Source of the DNA: Phalacrocorax aristotelis
Lineage: Eukaryota > Chordata > Aves > Suliformes > Phalacrocoracidae
Assembly (NCBI RefSeq): GCF_949628215.1
Contig: NC_134286.1
Coordinates: forward strand, 2,728,001 to 2,792,000
Direction: 5' to 3'
Length of the DNA stretch: 64,000 nucleotides
Part shown: one piece after another, positions 21,881 to 33,500 of the stretch
Layout of the letters: every line of letters begins with the position of its first letter
How positions within the stretch are numbered: the stretch's first letter is position 1
The notes under the pieces: model-generated
What the model was told of the DNA's origin: nothing
The model's input: the letters and a program-made list of their open reading frames with translations, nothing else
Databases searched by the model: none
Made by a program: the position numbers and the translations under genes

Positions 21881-24852
21881 TGTGCGCGAAGGTGCTTGAG
21901 AACTGCGAGAACTCTGGGCTGGTGAAATGGTACTGCTGGCTTAAACGGAAAAGAAAAGGCTTGCGACAGCTACGTGTGGAAAAAAAGCCAGTTAAGGTGC
22001 TCAACTTCAGTTTCACGTTAGCATGCGTGTAAAACACATAATCTGGGCTGAAATAAGGGACTTTATGTACCTGCTGCTATAGTTAATGTGGTATAGTAAT
22101 TGTGTATGGTAACGCTCATTGCTGCGTTATCTGTTTTGTCCATATAGAATGACATAGTAAAATTTATACGCTGTGTATACATTCTGCTGTAAGGTTAGCC
22201 TCGGGGTTCGGCCGTACTTGTCTTGCCGGCTGTTTCTTCTAACTGCAGTCTGTTTTCAGAAATAAATGCTTCTGAAATAACTCTGGTTTTGTCTTATTTT
22301 GATTTTATTTTTGTAACTGTAAGTGTTTTTTTTTCTAAGATCTTACTGATTGAAGGCTAGTAACTTCCTTGGATATTGGTGCATTTGACACCTGAGTACA
22401 ACTGAAAAGGAAGGTGACTTGTTTTTAATCACTCAAGACTCATAACCACCTTGATTTCTTCCCTCCCCCCCTCCCTCTGGGTTACCCCTCTGTTTTGTTG
22501 AAGCTACCGCACAAATCTGTGGCCGCAGCGGGCGCTAGTTCCAGGCTCAGAGGAGGAGGCACGGTTTTAGAGCTACGTGGAATTTGGACCACTCTCCTTC
22601 CCGTGAGGTTTGGTCCCCCCTGCACTGCGGGCAGGAGTACTCCGTTGAAGTCACAACCACATCTACCAGCCAGGAGGCAGCCGTGCGAGATGATTAAAAA
22701 TAATTTTGAACAGCCTTTAAATACAAAATGAGCTTTCTATAAATTCAGTGGGAATAAAAATAGCTTTCGTTCTGCCTCCATAAAACAGAAGTATTTTGTG
22801 AAATATAGGAGATGAGGGAAGAGGAATAATTTGGACCTATGTGGTTATAGTCACTTCAAAACTTGCTTGAATTCATTTCTAAGGCACATCGTTATTTTAC
22901 TGCCAAAACATGTTGAATGACGGGTTGCAATCAAGATGTTGCCGTACTGTTACCTTTACGCTCTAGTTTTGTTTTACATTTGTGTCTCGCTCCTATCGTT
23001 ACACTAAACAGTGCCTATTTAAGAGTCTAGTACTTGGATGAGATTCAGTTGCTGATTTTTTTTTTAATCTTCTGAAAAAAAGGAAATTTAGAAAACAAAC
23101 AGAAAACTCGTCAGGCTGTCTATGCAGCGGGCCTAGTGCTGGGGCAGGGAGCCGCGTGGCTTCAGCCTGCGTGAGAAGGACACGCTAAAAACACTATGGG
23201 GACACCTCTGCCATGCCATTGAGACAGAGGTGGGGTTTGAGCCTAGAGAAAGTGTCTTTGCTCCGTGACGGACAAGGCTGTCCACAAGCTCTCTGATGGC
23301 TACTGCTTTCAAAGAGGAAGCTTCTCATATCTGCATCTTGTAGACAAACGATATTTCATCAAAATCCTGATGAAATGCAGTTGCCGACTTCTTCCCCTCC
23401 AGAAGAAGGTCACAAGACTGTAAATGTAGCTGCTTGTTTCAAAAGGGGAAATGGTGTAAATAACATCGCCTGTGTAAGTCAGGTGGGTGATAGCGCAAAG
23501 CTGACCTTCTGCAGATGGAAGTGTTCGGTGGAATTCAGTTTCGATTTTGAACAGCCTGGTGAAGTCCAGGCACCCTGATCATTTAGTAGCCCTTGTTGTT
23601 TTTTAACTGATGCGTTACGGCAGTTAGCGACTCATCGGCATTGCGCCACAGTCAGAAACATCTCAATTCATTTTTTTAACATCCTCTTTTAGGTTTGCTG
23701 TCACTTTGTATTAAAAAACCGCGCACTGTTCCAGTGGGATCACTTCTGTTTTAAATGGGAAAAAAACGGGGAACTAAATCATGTGTGCGTCAGGTTTTTT
23801 TTTCCACACAGACAGCAGTGAAGAAGAGTATGTAAGAATCTAGTCTCCCAGCAGCTGTAGTAGGAGAGTTCTGGGCTATGTGATTATCCGCCTCTCTTAC
23901 CCTGCTAGGACTGGTAAGTCTGGGCTTTTTGTGGTCTTTTTTTTTTCTTATGCTTTGTTCCAGAATGCAGGCACCATTTACTTCATTTGAAAGAGAGCAA
24001 TTTTGCTAAGTTTACCATATTTTAGCTCTTACATTAGCACTATGAGCATTTTCAAAGCAATACAGCAAAATATTTTAGCACGTAAGGATCTGGGTACCTG
24101 TGTCCTGTTTTTCAGAAGCAAATGAGGCATGCAGCATTCTGAACTCCATTGTCACTCAGCAAGATTTAGACTGCCAAGTACTCTTGTCTCTTTCGAAAAT
24201 GGTTCTTGGTTTCCTAAATCCTTTAAGTGCTTAAGAAAATGTTGTCCTGCTTTTTGCATGTGTAAATGGTTCTGTTTATGCTCGTATAGCCAGGAGAAGG
24301 CTTGGTGTACTGCCATTCTCGACTGCTTTGGTCTCACTTGCAGGCTTATCGCAATTCCAGTGTTGTCTTCAGGGAGGCAACAGTGTGATTTAAGCTAAAA
24401 GAGAGCCAAAAATTAAAAAACAGCAAACGGTAGTACTTTAGCAATGTGTCAATTCAGCAGGGAAGTCAAAAATTTCCATCTCTCGAGTAACTGGAGTTTT
24501 AGAATAGCTTTCTGGAAGGAGTACTGGGATTAAAAAAGGTGACCCAGAGTATCAAGTTTTGTTGCAGAACAAATAAGCCAGAGTCCACGTTTTGGTTGCT
24601 GATAGAGCAAATGAGTAGAGTGAGGAGGATCTTTCTGGCTATATATCAGATTTGCAGAGGTTTCGTCTGTGTGGAGCGCTGCCTAGTGACTCGCATGGCG
24701 TTGCTACTGATGTCAATTGCCAGCACTGTGAAAAGGATTGAGCCTTAATTGTCCGTGATAGAAGTAGAGTTCTTGGTGCATTTCAAACAGCATGCCAGTA
24801 TGTCATGTTCTTACTATGTACCCTTCAGTAAAACTGCCTCATCTCTTGCTCC

Positions 24853-24869
24853 TGTGATTCTGTGATTCT
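24853..24869 (+). repeat. Possible CR1 3' tail relic
   Basis: TGTGATTCTGTGATTCT is two copies of the 8-base unit that ends CR1 elements (ATTCTRTG type). The upstream sequence is not recognisable as CR1, so this may be an old relic or chance. Confidence 0.3.
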
Positions 24870-25858
24870 CCCAGCTATTTCAAACCACGAGCGCACTGGG
24901 GGTGTGTGAAGGTACTTGAAATATGTGGAGATTTAAAAAAACATTTGAAGAACAGAGGAATTTTCTTGTGTTTGTCTTTCCCATTCCTCCATAAGAGGAG
25001 CATTTTTTCCTTAGCGAGTTTAGGTCAGACTTGGCTCTAAATGGAAAGATTCCCATTGATTTTAACAGTAGGTGGTTTGAAAAGGAATGATATGGAGTCA
25101 TTAAATGTAGTAGATTATTTTGAGACATATTGGCTACCTTTAATTATTCATGTGCATTTAGTAAAACTGTGGAGCCTATAGATGCACAAACATGCTACCC
25201 ATCACTTCATTGTTGGGGAAGACAAATTAAATATTTATATCTTTTTAAAATCATCATTCAGAGGGATTCTAAAAACACTCGTATATGTGAACTGCATTTT
25301 GGATGCAGTCCTGAAGAACCGTCAGCATCTTTTGAAGCTGCTTGGCACCTCACAGGAGGGCTCAGGCCAATTCAGAATCAACCTCTCTGACTGAATTTGA
25401 TCTTGTTTTCCTTCCTATGTCACCTCTTTAGCTCTTAGAAATTGTTGTCTTTCAATGAAAAAAAAAATGATTTGCAACTGATGGTAGTGATATAGACAAG
25501 TAAAATACTTTTGCTGATTTTTACAGCTCATAAGTGTGATTTATCTCAACTAGCCATAATGCAGAAGAGATACCTAGGGACAGAAGTGATATTACAGTTG
25601 AAGAACCCAGTTAATGCCCTTCCTATATCTTCAGAATGACTTTTGGTGGCATGGTAAACATGCAGTTTACTGTTTACTAAAAATAAATATTCTAGAGAAA
25701 AAGAAAAATAACAGACAGACTTTATAAAGAGAGCACTGTTCATTTTCTATTATTATTCCTCTTTTTCCAAGTAAGTTTGAGGCACTCTGCCTGTCTTTCT
25801 TTCACTCACAGGACTACATGGAACTCTGGTGATTAGACTGTTACTCACGCTTGTCATC

Positions 25859-26836
25859 ATGTTGGCAGAAGGCATCTTAACTAGCCTCATATATAAGGAA
25901 AGCTGTCATCAAGATAAGCCTCGCAAATCTCATGCATCCAAAAAGGATAAAGAGGGAATCTGGAGACAGAAACTCGTAGACAACCCAACAATTAAAGGCT
26001 TTGCTGATGGACATGAGAAGCAGGATGAGATCTCTCCTAAAAGTAGCAAAATGGAACACAGGAGCGGTCCTCAATGGAGATCTGTAAAAGAGGTACCTGC
26101 AAAAGATCAGAAAACACTTGTTAAAGGAACCATATCGCCAGCTTTACATATCCCCAAAAGAGAGCGGAGTCCCCAGCAGATGGATTTGTATAGATCCTGG
26201 TCGTGCAACAGCATTTATCAGCACTACCCTGACTTACATATTGGGGGGGACCGTGTGGGGGACCATACGTGCGATTCAGGCTGTGTTTTGGACCATGTGT
26301 GCGATGAACTTCCCAATGGCCCTGTTCTGCTGTCCATAGATATTCCTCTAGGTCAGTCCCTTCTGTGTGAGCATCCCGAAAAGGCAAGTGTCAAGTCCCT
26401 GCCTGGAGATGAAGCTGGAGAAAGGAGTAGCATGCTCTGTGTGGAGCCTCTTTCAAACTCCATGCTCAACAAGTACATGGAAACAAAAGTGGCAGAGCTC
26501 TATAAACAGTTCTTTGAAGAAAACTTGACCAGGTGTGGTTCTGTAACAAACCTCCTCACCTGCAGTTTGATAAGGAATAACCTGAATCTGATAAGCTTTC
26601 AGATATCCCAGGAGCAGAATATAGAAACATCAAAAGCCAGAGAAGTGCTCTTGCACTCCTTAGCTTTGATTAGTTTGTGCAACACTACCAACAGAAATAG
26701 CTCTGAATTTAGTACTCCAAACTTACAAATCTCAAACCCAGCATGTGTGAAAGAGCTGCAGGACACAGTTTACATCGTGACTGATCTGCTTAGCCGAAGA
26801 GATGAATACGATTCGGATACGAATATTTCACTCTAA
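25859..26836 (+). CDS. TASL2: TASL-family adaptor (probable TASL2), intact
   Basis: 325 residues, uninterrupted, in one exon. TASL proteins are lysosomal innate-immune adaptors: the N-terminus docks on the transporter SLC15A4, and a C-terminal pLxIS motif, once phosphorylated, recruits IRF5 downstream of TLR7/8/9. Visible matches to human TASL (from memory): N-terminal MLAEGILTSLIY against MLSEGYLSGLEY; a central block with DLHIGGDRV against DLQIAGGQV; LNKYMETKVAELYKQ against LNEYLEQKVVELYKQ; the motif ETSKAR; and STPNLQIS, where the pLxIS serine is residue 292 (codon 26732-26734). The start was chosen because MLAEG is the family N-terminus and has A at -3. The open frame extends 10 codons upstream but without an ATG. 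TASL itself maps to the Xp21 block in mammals, whereas mouse TASL2 (Gm6377) lies on X, as I recall near Sh3bgrl. Adjacency to SH3BGRL therefore favours TASL2; a TASL relocation is the alternative. Confidence 0.88.
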   Translation: MLAEGILTSLIYKESCHQDKPRKSHASKKDKEGIWRQKLVDNPTIKGFADGHEKQDEISPKSSKMEHRSGPQWRSVKEVPAKDQKTLVKGTISPALHIPKRERSPQQMDLYRSWSCNSIYQHYPDLHIGGDRVGDHTCDSGCVLDHVCDELPNGPVLLSIDIPLGQSLLCEHPEKASVKSLPGDEAGERSSMLCVEPLSNSMLNKYMETKVAELYKQFFEENLTRCGSVTNLLTCSLIRNNLNLISFQISQEQNIETSKAREVLLHSLALISLCNTTNRNSSEFSTPNLQISNPACVKELQDTVYIVTDLLSRRDEYDSDTNISL

Positions 26837-26883
26837 GGATTATGTTGGGGAATGACAACATTTACACACTACAGACTTGTTCA

Positions 26884-26889
26884 AATAAA
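26884..26889 (+). terminator. TASL2: Poly(A) signal AATAAA, TASL2-type gene, proximal
   Basis: Canonical signal 48 bases after the stop codon, followed by a T-rich stretch and CCTTTGTTAG. It would give a very short 3' UTR. Distal signals exist at 27479 and 27500. Confidence 0.5.
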
Positions 26890-27478
26890 TATTTTAACAC
26901 TTAAACCATCCTTTGTTAGCAGGGGAAGTAAAGGTCACTGTTTTCTTTTTTCCTAATACAGAATTTGAAATTAATTTCTCTCTAAAATGCTAGTCAACCA
27001 TCTTTTCATAATTTGTATGTCATCCTCCTAAGCCTCTGGCTGTACAAGTAATTGTACGTCTGTACCATTGGACTTACTCCTGCAAGAAAAATCAGTTGAG
27101 ACGTGTGCTGGTAAAACTTTGATCCGAGAGACTGATCCAGCCAACCAGTAAGTAAGAGTCACGTTGTCTTTGCTGGACTTTGGATTGGGCTGTGTAGTTG
27201 AGGCCCAAGTTTTTGGACGTTCATATTTTGCTCCTGCAAAGCTTGTTCACAGCGGCTAAGAAAACGCTCCTTTGGTCTGAAAATCTTGTCAGCAGATGGA
27301 CATGTTCAGGGCTCTGGATTATTTTGTATATATTATCATACATAGGAAATGTATCAACATGGAACATGAATGAAGGCACTGATATTGCATATGTATGTTT
27401 GTACTGCATAGGTGGAGTATGTTACAGTGAAAATCTAGGTGAAATAGTTGATATTGTAAAAGTACTTCATTTTCTGTA

Positions 27479-27505
27479 AATAAAAATGTTTTCCTTTTAA
27501 ATAAA
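27479..27505 (+). terminator. TASL2: Two distal poly(A) signals, TASL2-type gene
   Basis: AATAAA occurs at 27479-27484 and again at 27500-27505. Sequence about 30-50 bases further on is T/GT-rich (CTTTTCTGTCAGTGGGTTATT). If used, these give a 3' UTR of about 0.65 kb. Confidence 0.4.
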
Positions 27506-30500
27506 TCCTTGCCTCTTTGATGAAATCCACTCACTTTTCTGTCAGTGGGTTATTATTTTATGTTCCATTTACGTTTTTAGTGAATGGACTCTGCCTTTAT
27601 TTCCTTGGAAATGAAGCACCTGCAACCCCAGCAAGCTAGGCCGGCTACAGCATTCCTGAAAAGGTAGTGCAAGCTTTCTTCATCTTCATTTGGAAATGTA
27701 AATGCAGGGTTTGATACTGATATTTAATTAATTAGCTTTCAAACCCATTTTCTTCCTTTTCTATTTCTTCTTCTCAGTAAGTGTTTCAACAGGAAATTAA
27801 TCACTGTGTCACCGTTGTAAAATGATAAATTGGACTGTTACCTGGTCTGCAGAAGTTTCCTTCTAGTAAGGGCTCCTCTTTACTTGCACTCCGAATACGG
27901 TTTGACACGCCTGCGGTTCTGGGTTTGCAATCCTGAAATCCAAATCCCGAATCTAGCGACCAACTGTATTTATACGATTGTAAGCTTTGTAACGTACGCT
28001 AATACGCAAGCTACATCACTTCATCCAGTTCCTGATGCCGCTCAATGCATATGGATGGGATGAGTTATAAAGCAGAGCTTCTCAGTGAAGCTTGCTGTGA
28101 AATAACTAGTGTAAACCAAAACCTTCTTTGTCTTTGAGACGCATCTCTCAAACTCTGATGCATAATATGCATTTCTTTTAAAATCTTTGTCAACGCTCTA
28201 AGAGAATATGAAGGATCTTGTGATCTGTGGGTAATAATACATCAAATGCAAACATTTTGTGTTCATAAATTAAGGCCCTTGGCATCTGATCGGTCCTTTG
28301 AAGAGATCAAAGTTGCTTGTTGGGTTTTTGGGTATTTTTCCTTGGGTTGTTTTTGTTTGTTAATCCAACATCTTTAGTTGTTGGGCTTTTTAAGAAATCA
28401 TCTCTGAGTTGGCATTTACAACAAACATATCAGTAGGCTTGACAGAATGCCTCAGAAGATCATAATTCACAAGGAATTCACCTTGAAGCTCTTAATTCAA
28501 GTAATTTAGCTTATTAGTTGGTTGCATCTACTGTAGTAGAAACTGTATGATGGGGCTTAGAGTTAAAATTGTACCTGTTTTGGCCCATAGAGAGAAGGAA
28601 ATTTGCAGAAAAAAGTGTACTGGACCCTTAAGCTGTACCTATAGAAAGACTGCACCTTCATGGCATGGGGCTTCTTTTGGGGGAGGAGGATGATGAAGAT
28701 GCAGCTGCTGCTGTGTGCATCATTGTATGTGGTGTCAAGCAGTCCGCTAAATACAGCAGCATGCATAATGGAAAGGGAACTACAAAACTTCCATGTATCT
28801 TAAGATTCTTAACCTTTTCTGATGCCTTGCAGTGCCTTTTAGGGTTGGTGGAACTTAAATTCATTGACCCATGCACTTGAGTTATGTACGTCGTGTCCTG
28901 ATCCATTCGAATGCAAGCATGTGGGGTTTAATAGGGTTGTGTAGGTTCAAATTTGAGATCGAACATCAAAGCTCCAAAATAAAGGACAAAAAAGGAAAAA
29001 GTTGGCTGACAAGGCTGCTCAGCGTGATAGGGTCATTCAGACTATCTAAGCATCCAGCCAGGTCAGCGTTTGAGCAGAGAGAATACCCCTGGTTTTGAGG
29101 TGTTTCCCAGGGGTTTTTTATATACTTTGATTTTAGAGCTGTAGGAAGATGGGCACTCTGCTGCTCTGGAATTGCCTTGAAAGCTGGGCATTCATCTCCC
29201 CCAGCTGCCTCTGACAATCCTATTCCTGCACTTTTTCTCATCTTGAATACCCAACTTTCAATCGTTTATGTTGTTTTTGCAGGCAGTCTTCAGTCTGAGG
29301 TAGACTTTTCCATGCCAGCGTTGCGGTGGGGCGGCTATTTTCAGAGGTGAAAGAACAGAGGGATTGCTGTCGTTTGGTGACTGGCAGGGCTGAGGAGAAT
29401 CGGCTCCTGTGGTGATCTGGGTAGCCAAAGGAAGAACCTCTCCCTCCTGATTAAAGTGACAGACAAAGGCAATTCCTGCCAAGTATGTAGCAAATATTTA
29501 AATGAAATCGGACTCATACGTGTCCAAGGCATAAGTGAACATTCCTTGCCTGATGAAAAATTCCATTGACCTTAGTGCTGCAGGAGGTATAAGTAATACT
29601 GAAACTGCTCCCTGTTTTCTAAGAGGGTGACAGGAAAGGATGCTCGGCTTTTACTATGCATGGCCCTAATTCCACATGCGTCTCATTAATCGCCTTCTCA
29701 GCATTCAAAATCAAGTCAGGAGTCCTTCGGAAGAGGCCAAATGACTTCATTAAATTCCAGAGGAGTCCAGAGTGGGCAGCACTCTAAGGTCTGCCTTGGT
29801 AGAGGTGCAGAGAATAAGTTAACTGAGGGTGAGAGGAAAAATATTCCGGAGGGCGTCCGTAACCAAAGGGTTTGCAATTAACTGTACAAAAAAGTGCTCT
29901 GTGGCATTTGTGCTGCCTTACCCTAGCCTTTGATTTCCCCTGGGATGTATTTATAGTTCAAACCGAACTCTTGAAAGAAGTTAATTGCGCAAGGTTCTTC
30001 CTCAGGAAATGTGGAAGTCAGAGTTTAAGGCTGAGGTCCAGGCTCTGGTCGTTTTTCTGTCCTTCCCAGCCCTGAGGGGTGCGTTAGAGGAGACCTGTTG
30101 TTCTCTCCCACTACCCGCACAATCCGAGCCCTAGAAGTCAACTGCGGTTTCAACGTTGATGTCAGCAGAAGCAGCAGAAGCTGCTGAGCATCGCCAGTGG
30201 CTACAGTCGGAGAAACCCTGACGGGCCTGCTCCTCCCGTCTCCATTGAGGAAACGGAGTGGCAGAAGAGAACATGGAAAAGAATATTCTGTATTTGGCAG
30301 AACGTGAGGTTACTGTGAAGCCGTGTCCACCCCATACCTTTTCAGGACTAGTTCCAGAGCCCCCTTTTGAATGAGTTTTATCAAATATGTGGACAATTTA
30401 AGCTATAATATAAATGTTAGAATGAAAAGAAAACACAACAAGCAGTGTTATGAGAAAAGCTTGTTATCTGTAGCCTTCCTGTATTATAATTATAGTCTAT

Positions 30501-33500
30501 ATTACAACCTGATGGAGGCGAGGAGCGTGTTTTATAATTCCTGATAGCAGCTATACTGAGACCAGCCGTATTACGGAGGCAGATGAAGCGAGGATATGTT
30601 TAGCACCTGTAGGGATAATACATGGCTGTATTGCAGGCATGCTTTTGGGCTTTGTTTTTCTAATAGGAAAACATAAGATTACTTAGTTTTTAAAATTTTA
30701 ATAAATGAACAGTTTGGAGGAGAGAAAGAGAAAATGAGGTTTTGGCTAATTTATGTAGCTACTTAGCACAATAATGCATGTTTTAGCAGTGCAAATGAAG
30801 ATGTAGATAAATGAGCATTGTTAATTTATACTACTACAGACTGGTTTTTGTTATTGATGCTATACAATTTTGCCCGTGGTAAAGTATTTTCTATGTACTT
30901 TTTCCACCCAGCATTTGTTACTCTGGTTTAATCCAAAATTTAAATAACTTTTCAAAATTCATGTCTCTCTGTAGGAAGATATCTGCAGTGTTGCTGCAGA
31001 CATTTTAGGAGCAAAATCTGGTAATTTCTGGAAAGATGAGACAAATACATTTATTACTCACTTAGATACTATTTTTATTTCAATTTTAATTGACATCTTT
31101 TAATACATGACATGCTTTGGATTTATTCATATTTGAAAGACACCGAGACCCATTCTGAATTTAAGTAAGTAAAACTCCGTCAGCTGCTCTGGAGCTGTGC
31201 CCATTTTCACTAGCAGGAAAAATGGCTAGAGAACTCAAATTACATAGGGAAAATGACTTAAAAGGTGTGCTTTTCCAGACTGCTGAAGGACAGCAGATGT
31301 ATTCTATTACAGCTGAAAGCAGTGCCGTGTTTTACGGGTCAGACCCATAAGGCCACATTCTGGCTGGCAGTTGTTTATCCATGTGACAGAAAATCTGAAA
31401 CCGAAGGGGAAATAGCGGCAGGGAATTTTTGCTTTCATTTCCAGTTCTCATTCCGTGTTTCCCCTGAAAAATGGTCATCAGGTGCTGGGACCAGGACCCC
31501 GGAGTAAGCTGGGCTCTTGAGTTACATCTACCCGATTAACTGAGACCCACAGTGAGGATGCTGGTCCCCAGCCTGTTATCTGGTGTGGGGTATCAGCCCC
31601 TCCAGAAGCGGGCTTAATCTAGCTGGGTGTGTAGTAGGGATTTTGAACATGCTGGGTCAACATTAACAATTTTTCTGATATCTATTAAATAGTCAGACGA
31701 TGATATCTAGTGGTGGTTCCCTTTAGTACCTTTTAGTTCAGAATTTTCAGAGGTTTATAACCATTTTGTAAATAAGTCTCAAAGTCCACCTCTCTTTGGA
31801 GGGAGGATTATTTTGCACAAAAAAAAAAAGGTGCCAGGTATGCAAAATAACAGCTTCCATCAATTGATGTTTTTGTATTCTGCAGGTTAAGATCTAGAAG
31901 GATGGAATCCAGCTTTTTTCCCACCGGTTTACATATGAAATTGCAATTCGGATTTTTTTTCCCTGTTTTGCTCCTGTTTTACATATAGGTTTCCAAAATT
32001 TATCTATTTGATTTTAATTACCCCAGTTTTCTTTTCCGTTACCAGAACAACTTCACCACTGAATTCCTGCCTGCATCTCCTTTGAGTTAGTTTGTGATAA
32101 CACCATCAGTCTATCAGGAACGTGAATCACCTGTGCGGGCCAGCAGCCGCCCGGTAGATGAGTGCCCAGCTGCTAACACACCCTGCTGCTGCCACGTACT
32201 GTGCCCCGGCTGCCCGCCTGCGGCCTTCGAAGTGGGAATAAAAGTGCTTAGGGTGACCTATGAATCCCAAGAGGCCAAAGACCTTCCTTCTCCCATCCTG
32301 TCCCACACAGGGATTGCGGATATTCCCCCTTCACCTGAGGGCTGTGCGCTGGGGCGGGCAAAAAGACTGGAGGAATATTTGATGCAGTGGAGCAAGCTGG
32401 GGGCAGGGGGGATTTATGCATCAGTCAGCACCAGGGCTGTCTGGAGCTGAATTACCGAAACTTGCCCAAAATGTGCCAGGGCTCTTTTGTGGACTATGTC
32501 TGACAGGACTTTATTTTGCTTGGGATGCTTGTTTGGGGCTCTCTTTCAGGGAGAAAATACAGCACTGCTGTTATGATCTTGTTAAATTGCCATTTCTTGG
32601 AAACATTCTGGCATCTTGTCACTTTTCCTGGGGCTTTATTTCTTGATGTTTGTTTAAGTGCTGAAAGACAAGTGAGCAAGGGACTGAGGAACTTCACCTG
32701 GTGAACGATAACTGCAGGAGACCAGAAGAGCTGTGTCTTTAAAACCAGCCACAGAAGAAGCACTAAGCCTCGCAGGCGTTCTGATGTCTCATTAATGCTG
32801 CTTCTCCTTGAGGGTAAGTGGAAACAGCATCCTTCTTAAATATAGCTGTGGTTGTGTGCAATGGAAATATGTGGCTCTGAACTCTGTGAAACTCTGTTTG
32901 CTCTGTCCATCAGCAGTGGTGGCAAGTTAGCTGGTGGTGGCTTACGTGTTTATTTTGATAGGATCGCTGCAGTTGAATTAACCCCAAAGAGGGCTGCTAG
33001 CTTTAATTTCTCTCTGCTATTTACATGGGTCTGGAAACCCTAGCTTTGCTGTGAGCGTGGAGTTTCATTCATTGAAGCTGAAGTTCTTCCCTTTACATAA
33101 AGACACATGGTGTGGCTCTAATTTGCTTCTTGTGCTTTTGTATCAGGCTTTCCTGCAGACTTGCAGGTGTTACCGTACGCAGCCGTAGGAAGCCCCGTAC
33201 GGGCTTCCCGAGTTCCGAGGCACTGCCTGTGCTCAGAGTGCCCTGGGACAGAAATGCGCCCTCAGCATATTGCGGGTGTGTAAGTGCTGACTTACTCTTC
33301 GGGAGCCCTTGATGCTCCTCAAAAAATTTCTTCTTTTGTGCAACAATATCATTTCTTAATATGCTCTGTTGCTGTCTTTTCTTATTCCCCAGCAGCAGTG
33401 AGTGCGCACTTCTGCTTTCAGCGCCAAATTTATAAAATGCACTGACAATTTATTGACTTGCTCTGTCCGTTGCTCAACCCTGTAAGGTTGGTGATTCGAT

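Larger units (their letters stand above)
25812..26905 (+). other. TASL2: TASL2-type gene, terminal exon (5' UTR tail, CDS, short 3' UTR)
   Basis: The acceptor ends TTTCACTCACAG at 25811 with a pyrimidine-rich tract before it. Forty-seven bases of leader precede the ATG at 25859. The leader holds a four-codon upstream ORF (ATG at 25818, TGA at 25830-25832). The stop is followed after 47 bases by AATAAA at 26884-26889. The exon end is approximate because two more AATAAA signals lie at 27479 and 27500. Confidence 0.65.

Noticed and set aside
21129-22037. Several 97-139-codon frames on both strands in the CpG island
   Set aside because: GC-rich islands lack stop codons by composition. The products are Arg/Gly/Pro/Ala-rich without known domains, and the best reading is promoter plus non-coding exon.
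25829-25858. Upstream in-frame extension of the TASL2 frame
   Set aside because: The frame is open there but begins with GTG, not ATG. The family N-terminus MLxEG starts at 25859 in a good initiation context.
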